Source of the DNA: Gyrodactylus bullatarudis
Lineage: Eukaryota > Platyhelminthes > Monogenea > Gyrodactylidea > Gyrodactylidae
Length of the DNA: 64,000 nt
Direction: 5' to 3'
NCBI GenBank assembly: GCA_012064415.1
Contig: SSNU01000086.1
Coordinates: 636,404 to 700,403, forward strand
Below the pieces are notes generated by a model. It worked only from the letters and a program-made list of their open reading frames with translations. It had not been told where the DNA came from and made no database searches. Positions 1-12,130 of the stretch are shown here, in pieces. The translations under genes and the position numbers were made by a program. How positions within the stretch are numbered: the first letter of the stretch is position 1; each line of letters opens with the position of its first letter.

Positions 1-1312
1 ACATCAACTACCAGACAGCCAGAGTGCGAAGTCGTACTGGAAGCCACAATATCATTCATAAAAATGTTGCTTCTTCCCTTACAGCGAGTTCCCAGAAGAT
101 GATAACTCATCAGGATTTTTTCAGTCTACTTTTATGTCAAAAAATTCTCGGAGATATCGTAAAATATACGAACAAGTATATGGACCATCGAAAATTAAGT
201 ACAAGAATAAGTATAGACGAACTTCGTAAATGGATAGGGATCCTGTTATATTTTGGAGTTTCTAAGCAGAAAAATATGGATCTCCAAGAGCTTTGGGAAG
301 ATGACTATGAATATTCTGCTGTCAAAAACTGCCTTTCATATTCAAGATTCGTAATCATCAAACAGTTTATTCGATTTGATGACAAAATCAACAGGATCAC
401 TGGTTCAAATAGAGACAAATTGGCACCTATCAGGATCGTATTTCAGGATTTTATTATCAATTGTAGAAAAGCATCCCTTCCGAACAAGTAACTATAGATG
501 AACAGCTAATAAGTTTTCGTGGGAGAAGTCCCTTCAAAAGTGTACATGCCGTCAAAGCCTGGAAAATACGGTATCAAAGTGTGGGCTTTGTGTGATTCTA
601 AAAATGCAAATCTCTGCAATGCTGATCTTGGTAAAATTGAATATATATTTGATGGTCCAATATCAATTCTACGTTACGGCCAAAAAAAAATAAACCAGTA
701 TTGATGCTTTCAACCATACATCAACAGACTGATGACACTGGATCCAAACCAGAAATAATCGAATATTACAACAAAACTAAAGGCGGTGTTGATGTCTTGG
801 ATCAGTTGATAGTAAATTATTCTTGCAGATGATCTACAAAAAGATGGCCTTTATCAGTATTTTGGAATATCTTGGATATGGCAGCATATAATGCCTATGT
901 TTTACATTCCATAAAATGGCCAGATAATCAAATTACCAAAAGAAGAATATTTCTAAAGGAGCTAAGCTATCAGCTCATGGGAGTAGAATCAAAGCAGCAA
1001 GAAAGTATAGGCGCCAAAAGACCAAGAACTAGCATAGTCAATGACGATCTAGAAGCTGAGATTACACCAAAGAAAGGAAGATGCTCCTTTTGTCCAAGAA
1101 CCAAAGATGTCAAAATATCAACCTACTGTAATTATTGCAGAAAAAACGCTTGTAAAAATCATCATATCTTGATTTTTTTAGAATGTCGAAAGTCTTGAAA
1201 TATACTATGTCAGACCTAATAATATTTTATTATTTTTCTATATAAATAAGTATGGGGTCCAAATGGACCCCACTTGTGAAATGTGAAATTTCACCAACTT
1301 CCAGGGCGAGGG
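1..1312 (+). pseudogene. piggyBac (PGBD-type) transposase, decayed copy 1
   Basis: Remnant of a piggyBac DDE transposase that runs off the left edge of the window. The N-terminal half is open to about 491 (RKWIGILLYFG and FDDKINR-x-NRDKLAPIR are family-like). A frame change leads to KPGKYGIKVWALCDSKNANLCNAD. There about 90 residues are missing compared with the second copy at 4.9-6.6 kb, and the frame resumes at ISILRYGQKK. An in-frame TGA follows at about 830 (NYSCR-stop-STKRWPL). The last open part, 872-1198, ends in the Cys-rich zinc-binding tail (CSFCPR, CNYCRKNACKNHH). The element ends in GGG abutting TTAA at 1313-1316, the piggyBac target, and has a short palindrome (GGGGTCC/GGACCCC) 40 bp inside that end. 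With the deletion, frameshift and stop it cannot encode transposase. Confidence 0.9.
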
Positions 1313-1316
1313 TTAA
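1254..1316. repeat. piggyBac copy 1: 3' end, subterminal palindrome and TTAA
   Basis: GGGGTCC and GGACCCC form a palindrome at 1254-1271, followed by the terminal GGG (1310-1312) and TTAA (1313-1316). The second piggyBac copy has the same arrangement (palindrome at 6577-6596, then GGG-TTAA at 6634-6640), so this is the element's conserved right end. The base after TTAA is reverse-transcriptase sequence of the neighbouring retrotransposon. Confidence 0.75.
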
Positions 1317-3656
1317 TGTTTGAGAATATTAAATTAAATATGAAAGGGCCAATAATGGAACCTTGTGGGACACCAGAGGAGATGGGAGAGAGAGTTGATT
1401 TTTGTCCATTGAGTACAACTTGTTGATGCCTAATTGATAAGAATGACATACAAGGTTGATTATAAACGGATTAATATTATGGTGACTTAGTGTTCTATGA
1501 ATGACAGAGAATGGGGGACTGTCAAAAGCTTTTTCTATGTCCACATAGACTACTACACATGGAATCTTTTTGTATATGAGATCATGAGTAGAGTCGAGAA
1601 AGCTGATGAGATTGGAGCATGTACTTCGAGCAGATACAAATCCATGTTGATTTGGGTCAAGTTGAATAATGTTAATGTGTTTGAGATGAGAATATATGAA
1701 AGCATCAATTATAGTGAGAAAAATTGGAAGAAGAGAGATCGGTCGAAAATCACATGGTTGAGTTGGTTTGGCAATTTTTGGGATCGGTTGAATTAAGATG
1801 AATATCATTTAGGAATATCACTGGTATTAATAATATATTGAAAATATTTTGATAGATGAGTAAAAAATACGTTAGGTTAAGCGAGTAAAAGGGAGGGAGA
1901 TAGAAATGAGTTATCTTTCCTTGCCTTGTTATTTGTGTTGAGTAATAGATCGATAATTGCTTCAGCAGAGATCTCAGGCGGCGAAATTGAAACATTTGGC
2001 TGAAAACAAGCTGGGCAGTCATTTACCTGATACACTTGAGTGAAGAAATTGTTTATAGCATCAGGTGAGATTATTGCTGTTGAGGTTTTGGTTGAGGAAT
2101 TAGAAAGGAATCTTATTTTTTTCCAAGCCTGTTTAGGATTCGTTTTGATATCTGCTAGAATAGAGGACTCAAAGAGCGCTTGGGAGCTTAGGAGTTGTAG
2201 ATTGGTGCTGTTTTTAGACAGTCTAGATGAGTGAAGAATTAAATCATTGAAAACTTTAAAGTCAAAACCCTTTCAAAAAAGAGTCGAAATAACTGGAATA
2301 ACCGAGGAGACAAATTTTGAGATGTCTGTAACCAGATGTGGAATTTTTGTGTTATATGGTAGAAAGTCTGTTGTAGATTAGATCAGAATAAGATGATCCG
2401 ATGAGGGGACTTGGAGTACTTTGTGAAGATATAGATCTGGAATTTCAGTAAATAGAAGGTCCAAATATGATCCTGAAGGTAATCAAGTAGGTAAATTAGA
2501 TATCTGTTCGAGGCTGAGAGAATTAGCCAAATCAAATATCGGACTAGGAAAGTCATATTGTTCAGGAGTGTAGTTGGGATAATTGAAGTCTCCACAAATA
2601 ATAAGTGAATTCCTGCGAGGATTTAAATTGGTTATAATGAAATCTATTATGCTGGATTCAGATGCTGATGTTACTGAAGGAGGATTGAATATTGCAAATA
2701 ATTGAATAGAGATGTCATTGATTCGGAGAGAGATGGAGATCACGTTTGAAATGTCGGAAAAACTGGAGAAATCAGAGACCGTTAAATTGGAGTGAATATA
2801 TATGGCAACACCGCCACTGGTACGAACTAATCTATCAGATCTATATAAGATGAAGTTTTCAATTGTTAATTCAGAATCAGGGTGATTTGGCTTGAGCCAG
2901 GATTCTGTGATGATAACAATCATTGGAGAGAATTCGATAATATTAGATTTGAGATGGAACATTGAGGTTATTAATGATCTTGCGTTCCAAAGGAGAATCT
3001 TATTGAAAAAGTCTAAGATTCAGTCTGATAGTCTGAGAAAAGGCGTTTGAATTTAGATTGATTATCCAAAATGGTAGTGGGAGGTAATGCAGGAGGTGAA
3101 AAGACATCCATGATCTCAGAGGAAGGTCCCGGAATGTTAGTAGGAGCTGGTACTAAGGTAGTGTGAGAAATTGTGACATTGGAGTGTTCAGCTGGTGGAT
3201 GTTGAGCTTTATTTGGTACAAGCTGAGGTCGATGTCTAGAAACAACTATACCAAGAGGAGAGAGTTCTTTGTGGATTTGATTGAGTTTTGGGGCAGTGAG
3301 AAGAAAATTTCCAGTAATTCTCGTAGTGAAGTTTTTAACTGAATTGAAGTATCCTGGAGCATTCTTGATTAATACTTCGTCTATTTTAGAGGAAGTGGTT
3401 TTATCAATGCTCACACTGTGAATTATTATGTGATTAGATTTTTTTTTGATTTCTTTTGGAGGATTTAAGTTATTAGGCGGCTTGCGTCCATTGGCAACAT
3501 CCCGACAGGCTGGGAGAAGACAGGCTTAAGATTGTCGATTGAGGAATTAGTGATAATTTTTTGAAGAGACAAAGTATAATTAATAAGTTCTTCACGTGAA
3601 AGCTTAAGGAGCGAGCCATAGGTTAGCATGATGAAACAAATAATTAACTGTTTCAT
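1317..3656 (-). pseudogene. Non-LTR retrotransposon (jockey/CR1-like), ORF1 + endonuclease + partial RT
   Basis: Read on the minus strand. ORF1 starts at about 3656 and continues with one frameshift near 3510 to a stop at 3013; I recognise no domain in it. ORF2 follows with an APE-type endonuclease at about 3000-2483: WNARSL, TESWL, RSDR, GGVAIYI and ICGDFN are the usual landmarks. The reverse transcriptase at about 1810-1320 shows PIPK, DFRPISLLP, QHGF-x-RST, and YVDIEKAFDS with the first catalytic Asp. It stops in the PQGS-x-GP motif, where the piggyBac element is inserted. Several frameshifts and stops between 2480 and 1810 make it dead. The RT palm after PQG and the thumb are absent here; related 3' parts occur at 42.2, 57.6, 59.6 and 63.3 kb. 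Confidence 0.88.
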
Positions 3657-3832
3657 GGTTAATTTCGTTATTTTATCATGTCAGTGGGATATTGTGAGAA
3701 AAATGGGCAATGACATAATGGAGAATGACTTTCATGTTTTAAAATTATGCAAAACATGATCTGAGTACTAAAATTTATCAGAAAAGTAAGTCCTCATGTG
3801 AGTTGTTCCGAGAAAAAAATTTCACCCTAGCC
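3651..3832 (+). mobile_element. Partial copy of TA-flanked MITE (same family as 22.4 kb)
   Basis: About 180 bp match, in inverse orientation, the left half of the element at 22401-22844, including the terminal AATTTCACCCTAGCC followed by TA. The left border is the point where the non-LTR element begins, and the retroelement's first ATG lies in the shared stretch. The simplest reading is that the retrotransposon inserted into, or was 5'-truncated within, this MITE. Confidence 0.7.
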
Positions 3833-4899
3833 TATGAATATTAGCCCCTTCAATTTGCCATGCTGGGTAACAATCTTGAACGAACCATTTGTCTCATCAA
3901 TGACCGGTGATGGTTTTCTCATCTGATTTGAACCTTTCGATTTCTAGAATCGGTACTAGGATAGAATCTCCGATATCAATAGGACTCAAATATTGTCCAT
4001 TCAACATTTTTGAATTATTAATACAGTATTCATTTGTATTAGTTTTATAACGATGACAGGTTTGTACTAATTTGTATTATTCGCTAATAAAATTCATGAA
4101 TCTCTCAAAAGAGGTTTTTCTAATAGTCAAGAGGGGTTGAGCAAATGATTTTTGAATAAACACCTCTATTATGAAATAAATCTATAATTCTAAATATTCA
4201 TAAATTTTATTACAGTATGACTAATACATGGTTTATTCAAGGTGTACAAAAAGGGCAGAGAGGAATAAATATTAAATATTTCAGACTAATCTAGCTAGCT
4301 AGAATTGTCTTAAGACGAATCTAGCAGTTCAGACCATGCTAGCTCCAACATATTCATTGAAAAAGAGTAAAAATTTTACTCCTAATTTACATCCCTAAAC
4401 TCAAAAGAAAGAATTTGCTTAGGCCCCAAAGCTACAGATCAGCAATCCATATGGCCAACCTTTACTTCAACCTCTTTGACTCCGACCTACTGTAGCAATC
4501 ACCAAATTATATCTACAACAATCAGGCCAGTCTAGATCTCCCTACCAAACTCTTGATAACTCTCAATGAGAGTCTCTCATTACTCGATCCTGACAACCGG
4601 ATCAACCTCAACTCTTTCATGTATAAATCTACAAAACAGATTGCCTATTTTCTTGTTGAAAGAATCCCAGATGACCATAATCTTTTTAAAAACTACAAAA
4701 AGATTTCAAGATTTGTTTTTTTGTATGAATTTATTTTTTCACTTCAATATAAATCAAATAAAAACTTTCATTTACAAAAAATATGACTTGTAACTAATTT
4801 TATAAATCCTAATCAAATTTGTGTAAAATCTGTAAGAACTTTGTGGTTGGTTGTTTTGATCTTATTAAAATTATTCTTTTCTATTAACAGCAGTTGAAC
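3833..4899. other. No gene seen
   Basis: AT-rich sequence with only short open frames that show no recognisable motif or codon structure. No TTAACCC left end of the piggyBac copy that follows could be found here. Confidence 0.5.
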
Positions 4900-6636
4900 A
4901 AAAAGTTAACAAGAGAATCGGGATAAGGAAAGCCCACGTCTTTGCGGGAAGTTCAGATCTAATTCTGATGAAGAATGTCATGATAGTTTTGAAGAAGATC
5001 ATGTAGAGTATCAAAATGAATCAAGCGAGGATGAATTTGAAAAAATTTTACCAGTCAGTTCATCTCATGTCTCAAAATGTGGTGGAATTGTATACTCTGA
5101 TAGACGACCCCATCTAACTCCTATCCAAAATGTGATCAATTTTACAAGTGGACTTACAAAGATCTCAAGAAGGTGTGTGAACCAATCTGATTTCTTCTTC
5201 TTGTCCATAAACGATAACATCATTGATAAGGTGACAAAATATACAAATATTTACATGAAGAGCCTACATTGCAAAAGTTCGGAGGTTCAAAATGATGAAA
5301 TACGCAGATGGATAGGAATATCGCTTTATTTTGGAGTATGTAAGCAGAAGAATATGGAATTAGAAGAATTATGGGGAGATGACTTCGGAGCGCAAGTTGT
5401 CAAGGAATCAATGACCTATTCCAGATTCACAGTCATCAAACAGTACATAAGATTCGATAATAAATCATTGCAAGATATAGGACAAAATAGAGATAAACTT
5501 GCTCCAATACGGATGGTAATTCAACAGTTTATTTTGAATTGCCAGAAGTGATACACACCCTCAGAGCAAATAACTGTTGATGAACAACTGATTTCATTTC
5601 GCGGTAGATGTCCATTCAGAGTTTACATGAAGAGTAAACCAGGTAAATATGGAATTAAAGTTTGGGCCACGTGTGATGCAAAAACGGCATATATATGCAA
5701 TGCAGATATCTATATCGGAAAAGAAGGTGATGTGCAAGAAGTTGGTCAAGGATCAAGAGTGGTAAAACAATTGATTCATCTATTTCTTAATGCTGGTAGA
5801 ACAGTAACCTGTGATAATTTTTTCACAGAGTATGATTTAGCTCAAAATCTTAAAGCTCATCGCACAGCTATTGTGGGTACATGCCGAAAAAAAAGAAAAT
5901 TTTTGCTGTATCATTCCAATGCAGAACCATTGATCCTGGTAAAATTCAATACATATATAGCAATGGAGTTTCAATCCTCAGGTATGCTGAAAAGAAAAAT
6001 AAACCTGTTGTTATGATGTCAACATTGCATCAAAATCCAGATGATGGTGGAACTAAGCCGGAAATAATCACATATTATAACGAAACCAAAGGAGGTGTGG
6101 ACACATTAGACCAGCTTGTAACGAATTACTCCTGTAGAAGATCTACGAATAGATGGCCTCTCACAATTTTTTGGAATATGCTTGCCCTCACTGCATATAA
6201 CGCATATGTTTTATACAGCCTAAAATGGCCTGAATCACTGAATAAAGAGAAATATTCTAGAAGAAAATTCTTAAGAGTTTTGATATGCAGTTAATGAAGA
6301 AGCCAGAAAATATCAACACAGAAAATAGAGAATGCAGCACAACCGAATTAGATATGACAAAACCATTCAAAGCTCGCTGTTATATATGCCCAAGATCAGT
6401 TGACAGAAAGACACAGATAAATTGCAAAAAATGCAAAAAGAACATTTGCAAGATACATATGATTTCTATATGTGAAAATTTTCATCTAAACCCGTTAATA
6501 AAATAAACTTATTCATTCTATATATCTTTCAGCAATAAAAATTAGAAAAAATGTCGAAAAATATTCAGATTCACACTTGGGGTCTAGAAGACCCAATTTG
6601 TCAAATATGTAATTTTCATGATTTCCTATGCAAGGG
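4900..6636 (+). pseudogene. piggyBac (PGBD-type) transposase, decayed copy 2
   Basis: Longer relic of the same family as copy 1. An acidic N-terminal region (SNSDEECHDSFEEDH) is readable from about 4950. The core runs from 5100 with RRWIGISLYFG and NRDKLAPIR, then a stop at 5549. It continues with ITVDEQLISFRGR, KPGKYGIKVWA, TCDNFFTEYDLA and, after a frameshift near 5890, NKPVVMMST, TKGGVDTLDQLVTNYSCRRSTNRWPL and AYNAYVLYSLKWP. A further frameshift near 6290 leads to the Cys-rich tail (CYICPRS, CKKCKKNICKIH), which ends at 6506. One stop and two frameshifts make it inactive. The right end (GGG then TTAA at 6637-6640) and subterminal palindrome match copy 1. Confidence 0.9.
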
Positions 6637-6640
6637 TTAA

Positions 6641-7461
6641 TTTGATTACAGAATTAAAATTTCTTCAAATCATCAATGCAACTCTTAAATCTATATTTTT
6701 ATTTTTTTGATTTTCAAAGATGACTTAATTTTAGGTGCAACACGACAAGAAACTTAGAAACAAACAGTATTAGAAAATCAATATGAGAATAGAATTTAGA
6801 GGAGACTCTTGAGATGGAATCCATTAAAACCAGGTGTTTAAAAAATATAAAGTAATTTTATGTCTTATAGATGATTTTATACATGATAAAAATTAAGGTT
6901 AATTCTATCGAGATCTCTGTCAGGGAACAAAAGTTGAAAAAATTTTTGATAAGAAATCCATTTTATTGAATAATTAGCATTCATTAAAGATGACTGTGGT
7001 ATACAGTTTAAATTTTGAACTTGAAAAGAAAAACTGCGAAAATAAACATCATAAAGTATTACAATGATTCATGAAAAATGCATTTTAAATTTATACCAAA
7101 AATCAAAATTATTATAATTTTATTACACACTGGTTACTTTCCAGTATAAAGGAGATGCAAAGATTTATTATAATAATATAATTTAAATAATGGAGTTTAG
7201 AGAAAATTCTAATTCATTTTTTAAAATAACTTTTGTTTATACTAGTCTATTATTTTATTCAAATTCAAGTTTGACCAATATTTGAATTATAGTATAAAAT
7301 TTATACTATATAAATACACGAATCATCACGCTCAACCCAATTTCAACAAAACTTTGATATATTTTGATTGAGATTGGAAAAGTCATTCTATAATAGAATT
7401 TGTATTAAAGTGCCTATTTTACTTATCTAATTACAAACAATCTCTCTACTTTTTATCAAGT
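6641..7461. other. Intergenic, upstream of the sugar transporter
   Basis: About 820 bp between the piggyBac end and the transporter start, with no open frame worth reporting. It presumably holds the transporter promoter. The pyrimidine-rich CTTTTTATCAAG immediately before the ATG resembles a splice acceptor. Confidence 0.5.
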
Positions 7462-10400
7462 ATGAAAATTACAAAATCTTCAATTAAAATCGCAACAATT
7501 TCTAGTTTGAGCGGATTTCAGTTTGGTTATGATACAGGTGTTATATCTGGTTCCTTTATACTTATCAGAGAGCATTTTAATCTTGATAATATTTACCAAG
7601 AAATCATAGTAATAAGAATTAACTAATTTCCTTTCCAAAGATAAGCGTAACAGTATTTTTTGCAGCAATTTTCTCAGTTATTGGAGGGATTCTTAGTGAC
7701 TCTTTTGGAAGAAAAAAGATTTTGTTAATATCTTCGTTATTATTTGGAATTGGATCCGTTATTCTGGGTGTTTCTATATCAAAATACGGTCTCATTATTG
7801 GTAGATCAATCATTGGAATAGCTCTTGGAATTTCTTCAATGGCTGCTCCAATATTTATATCAGAATGTTCTCCAGAAAAAATAAGAAACCAAATTGTCAT
7901 CTTGAATACTGTTTCAATAACATTTGGTCAGTTTGTTGCATCCCTTGTGGATTATTTTTTTTACGACTTGGAAAATGGATGGCGTTACATGTTATCATTA
8001 GTAGCTATTCCATCGTTTTGTCAGACCATTGGTCTATTCTTCCTGCCGGAAAGTCCTCGTTGGTTGATTATGAAAAACCAGCACGATTCTGCCCGAAAAG
8101 CATTAACCTTTATCTACAAGAATTACGAGAATGAAAATGACATTGTTGAAAATGAATTTAAACAAATAAAAGATTCCCTTGAATCTTTTCATGCTGATTT
8201 CACTGAATCCAATTCAGCTCTTGATAATGATACATCAACTATTAGTAGTGAGTGGACGTTTAATCCTTTTTATTTCGACAAAAAGGATCACCAGAGACAT
8301 TTTACAACCTGAAAAAGGTTTTTGCCTCATCCTTTCTTGTAAAAGGAATCATAGCAACGTGTGGACTCCAGTTAATACAGCAATTGGGAGGTATTAATAC
8401 AATAATGTATTATGGAGCAACAATAATTTCCATGACTGGAATTATCCATGACGAAAATCAACGATACACTGTTCTACTCGCTTCGGGAGTAACTCATAAA
8501 CTAATTTTAGATTGCAGCTACAAACTTTATTTTTTCTACCATTGGACTATTCATTGTTCCAAAATTTCGTAGGAAAACCCTGCTTTATTTGAGTCTTTCA
8601 ATGATAACCATGTCTCTTATGATACTTGGGACTGGTTTCAAAATCATCGGAGACAACTCATGTCAGGTTACTTATCACGAAAACTATACAAGGTTTTCCA
8701 ACAAGGAATTGGCTCATTTTTGTGATTCAAAGTGAGTGTATTACGGAATCTTTTAACATTACTCATAATGAAAAAGAAAAAACTATACTATCTAAAAGAG
8801 ATATAACTAATTTATTGATCCAGAAAGAGATCAATAGTTGGTCTTTTTGTAAATAAGCACCATATGGAAATTACAGTGTTTTTACATGGCCTTGTTTTCT
8901 CAATTATACACGCGTCACTAACAAGTAGCTAGTTTCGATACTAAATAAACTCATAATTCAATGAATCAGATGATAAAAGATTAACTTTTATTCAAATGAG
9001 AGAAAACTAATGGTGTTCATCTAGGATATTGAATATGTCTATACATGTGTCTAAAAGCGTTGTGTATTAGTCCTAGTTTTTGGGGGTGTATGTAACAACA
9101 GTTGATTTCTAGAATGGTCACAATTTTCTACTTCAATATGGGCAAAAGAAAACCCGTCCTGTTATTCTTTTATCAAGTCTAAATACTAAATTTGATGATA
9201 GCGGTTCTAAGCCGGACAAAAAAATCCAACTCAAAAGGAGGAGGAGTAGGTACACTTGATCAACTTGTTCGCTCCTACAGTTGTAAAAGCATTATTCTAT
9301 ATCTAGCTGCTTATAATGTGAATTAAACTACGATAAATGTTCTTTATTGTATGATATATCCAGGATTTGTTGAAGATAATGGAAATAAATCTCGATGAGT
9401 TTTTTTTGAAGAAAAGTCTATTAATAAACAAACGGGATTGAAATTTATTAAGCATATCTATCAATTATGATCTCCCTTGAAAAATGCCCACATTTGTTTC
9501 AGGTAAAAAGAGATGCATTAATTTTCCACGTAATCTCGATGGATCAGGTTATGAGAAATTATCGCAATGTAAGAACTTTCCTTGCAAAGATCATTTTTTG
9601 TAAATATTGCTATGGATGAATAAATCTTCTTCTTTATTCTCTCTTTATATTTCGATTTTTCTGATAAAATTTACTCGCTTTACATAGATGGTGGTTTACC
9701 CACCCCTATTTGCAGTAAATGAATTTTTTTGTATTTTTTAAAATCTAGAAGAAATGAGAACTCGTTCAATACAGTCATGAATTGTGGACCTGCTTTGCTA
9801 GTAGGTACATGCTGAAAATTATGATTATTTTGTTATATAAGAAGCTTAAAAATCAATAACTAGAGAAGCACGGGATTATAAATATAATTAATATTTCGAA
9901 AAATATACAGAAATTACTTTAAGTTATCTAACCATCTGTACACTTTTTATTCGATAGACTGCCAGTGTCCCTTTTAGGTTAAACTTTTTGTGGCATTCTT
10001 GCTCAAATGTGATCCCGAGCAATACTCTGAATCTTAGAGAAGAACTTCCTTAGTCAAGTCGTTAAAGATATAATATTTCAGGATATATTTTCTGATGTTA
10101 ATTTTTCCATTTTTTAATTACAGATTGGACTGTGATGCTTGTGTGCAAACAGGTTTGTGCGGTTTTTGTTACATATATCACGATGGAAAAGCATTTAATG
10201 GATCGTGTTCGCCAGTTAGTAGGCCGTTTGCTAAAACTTCGGCCATTGGACGTTGTTCTTCAATTGTAAGTACATGAAAATTTCCATGTTAATACAGTAT
10301 TATTCAAAATTATAATTTTGATTTGATTTCGAATAATTATGCATCTGGAGAATATTACAATATCTATAAATTTCCCTCTAACGTAATTCGTACTGGGCTA

Positions 10401-11511
10401 TGAATTACGCATTTAAAGAAAACATCATCTGTCAAATCCTACCCTTACTTCCTGAGGAATGCTTTAGACACTCATTAATCCAATCAGAGGATTTTAAATC
10501 TTTCATTATTTTGTGGCCATTTTGGTTAATCTGCCGATTATGCATAATCAAAGTCTAAATTAACCATATTCGGCAATTTTTTGGTGAATTCCTTATGGTT
10601 TATCAAGACCACTTGGCAAAATATCTTCTACTTTGGCCGCTTAAATCAAAAATAGCATTAGAAGTTTTCGATGATTTCGGTCCACCTTAAATTTTGCTGT
10701 TAGACAATGAATGAGAATTTAAAAACTCTGGGAAAATGGTTCGAGGTGAATAACACCAAAAAATAGGCTAACGGTGCTCGAAAAATCCAGATAATTTAAA
10801 TCATCTCCATACAAATGTCTTCTTGGAGTGGAAGATTCATTACATCGAGATGTAGACTTAGGAGAAACAACAATGAGTGATGATATTTATCCAAATGAAG
10901 ATTTCGAATACAATTTGGAAATGATTGAAATTAAGTTAATATAAAATTGAAATCTTAATCTAGTAATATTTTTTTTAAGAACGGATCGAATGTATTGTTG
11001 ACTTTAGAGAAAAATTGCCGAATATTGTTAATTTAGACTTTGATTATCCATATTCGGCAGAGGGTTGCTTATTACGCATAATCGGCAAGAATTTTTGCTT
11101 ATGAAAAAATAGTAAAATCTAAATTATTTATCTCGTATCAAGTCGGATAAGTTCAAGTGGTCTCAGGAATACTGTCCAAATCCTAAAGGCACCTGGATCG
11201 TTATGTTTGGCCTTTTTGCTTACCTACTATCATTCAGTCCATTACTATGCCATCTACCCTGGATTATTTCCTCAGAATTATTTCCAAATTGGGCACGAAG
11301 TATTGGAAGTGGGTTTTCTGTCTCCTGTAATTGGTCTGCAAATTTCCTGATAAGTCTAACGTTTCTCAGTCTAACAACTATTTTGACAAGAGCTGGAACA
11401 TTTTTCTTCTATTGTATATTTACTATAATGGGAATTTTGTTTGTTTACTTACGAGTCCCTGAGACATCATCTTTCACACTGGAGGGAAATGTGTACCAAG
11501 TTTTTGATTGA
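7462..11511 (+). CDS. SLC2A13: Proton/myo-inositol cotransporter (HMIT/SLC2A13-type MFS sugar transporter)
   Basis: Six exons: 7462-7608, 7641-8247, 8286-8488, 8511-8731, 10124-10265 and 11143-11511, giving 562 codons in one frame. MFS sugar-transporter signatures appear in order: GYDTGVISG in TM1, DSFGRKK after TM2, PESPRWL after TM6, QQLGGINTIMYY in TM7, and PET near the end. A long extracellular loop with CDAC and CGFCY Cys pairs between TM9 and TM10 is the hallmark of the HMIT subfamily; WxxxYCPNPKGTW and the ISSELFPNWARS segment follow. It should be a plasma-membrane H+-coupled polyol/sugar importer; the substrate is inferred from family. The first three introns are 32, 38 and 22 nt, and the last two (1392 and 877 nt) carry transposon remnants. 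AATAAA lies about 50 bp after the stop. Confidence 0.9.
7609..7640 (+). other. Ultrashort intron, 32 nt (transporter intron 1)
   Basis: Begins GTAATAAG and ends CCAAAG, with a TTAACTAAT branch-point-like motif and a TTTCCTTTCC tract inside. Reading through gives a stop after IVIRIN. Removal joins YQEI to ISVTVFFAAIFSVIGG, the expected TM2 sequence of the family. Confidence 0.85.
8489..8510 (+). other. Ultrashort intron, 22 nt (transporter intron 3)
   Basis: Starts GTAACTC and ends ATTTTAG, with ACTAAT near the centre. Its removal restores LLASG-IAATNFIFSTIG, which aligns with the LAS-x-TNFIF stretch of TM8 in human HMIT. Retaining it shifts the frame and reaches a stop within about 60 nt. 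The preceding 38-nt intron (8248-8285) starts GTGAGT and ends AAAAG. Confidence 0.85.
9120..9600 (+). pseudogene. piggyBac relic 3, inside the transporter's 1.4-kb intron
   Basis: Fragments read LLQYGQKKTRPVILLSSL, GSKPDKKI, GGGVGTLDQLVRSYSCK and LAAYNV, with several frame changes. They end in a Cys tail (KRCINFPR, QCKNFPCKDH) parallel to the tails of the other two piggyBac copies. It is much shorter and more decayed than those and shows how this intron grew. Confidence 0.75.
10535..11095. repeat. Foldback/MITE-like inverted repeat in the last transporter intron
   Basis: About 50 bp near 10535-10590, containing ATTCGGCAATTTTTT, recur in inverse orientation near 11010-11070 (AAAAATTGCCGAATATTG...TTTAGACTTTGATTAT). 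The repeats bracket about 450 bp with no clear coding sequence. No clean target-site duplication was identified. Confidence 0.6.
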
Positions 11512-11590
11512 ATATAAAATAATTAATTGCAAAATATGTATCAATGGAGAATGTACTCATTAAATAAAATACATATCATGTCAAAAATAT

Positions 11591-12022
11591 TTATTCAAGA
11601 TGAATTTTGACATTCTTTGATTCAAACATGATAAGTGTGATTAGTGATAAGAAATTTGTACAGTATAAAGAAAAAAAAATGACCGACAAGATTTTTTCAA
11701 TTGACAAAACATAAGATTGCAGTGTGAACATCCATACAGAGTAGAGAACTTGCGGTACTATCAAGAGAATACTAACAAGGATATGATAGAATTCATCAAC
11801 TTGATTGGAAACTCTCGAGAATTGTATACGAAATGCCTCGGAAAGACTGAAAACAAGGGTAAGTAAAATGTCTGATATGAACTCTTCTGTTGTCTGTTTG
11901 AAAATAATCAATTTGAATATTGACATGGGTATATAAATATAGAGGAAGACAGTCAAAAAGTTATTATTTTGATCCAAAATGAAGCTGTAGAAAAGAGAGC
12001 TTTTCACCTGGGACACTTCCAT
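11591..12022 (-). CDS. TMEM17/TMEM216-family transmembrane protein (ciliary transition zone)
   Basis: Single-exon gene of 143 codons starting ATG-GAA-GTG. Four hydrophobic stretches at about residues 20-37, 48-62, 80-95 and 105-135 fit the four-helix Transmemb_17 family. The LSEAFRIQF segment parallels the acidic-x-x-R-x-x motif after the second helix in TMEM17, and the length is close to TMEM216/TMEM80. Members sit at the ciliary transition zone and help gate ciliary membrane proteins; the role here is inferred from family. It begins 108 bp after the NTMT1 stop, on the same strand, and converges on the sugar transporter. The stop TAA lies inside an AATAAA poly(A) signal, so the 3' UTR must be very short. 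Assignment within the family is uncertain. Confidence 0.65.
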   Translation of the reverse strand: MEVSQVKSSLFYSFILDQNNNFLTVFLYIYIPMSIFKLIIFKQTTEEFISDILLTLVFSLSEAFRIQFSRVSNQVDEFYHILVSILLIVPQVLYSVWMFTLQSYVLSIEKILSVIFFSLYCTNFLSLITLIMFESKNVKIHLE

Positions 12023-12130
12023 AATAATTTGCGAGATAATTTTGTATTAGGCGCGCGAAAAATGCACCTTGGTTACTTGGTGTTTACATTGGTGATGAAA
12101 AAAGAGATTTGATTATATGTACAATAAAGT

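Noticed and set aside
7609..8510. Transporter considered a frameshifted pseudogene
   Set aside because: The three interruptions have GT-AG ends and branch-like motifs, and their removal restores conserved sequence exactly. Similar mini-introns occur in ALG1 and PLC-beta.
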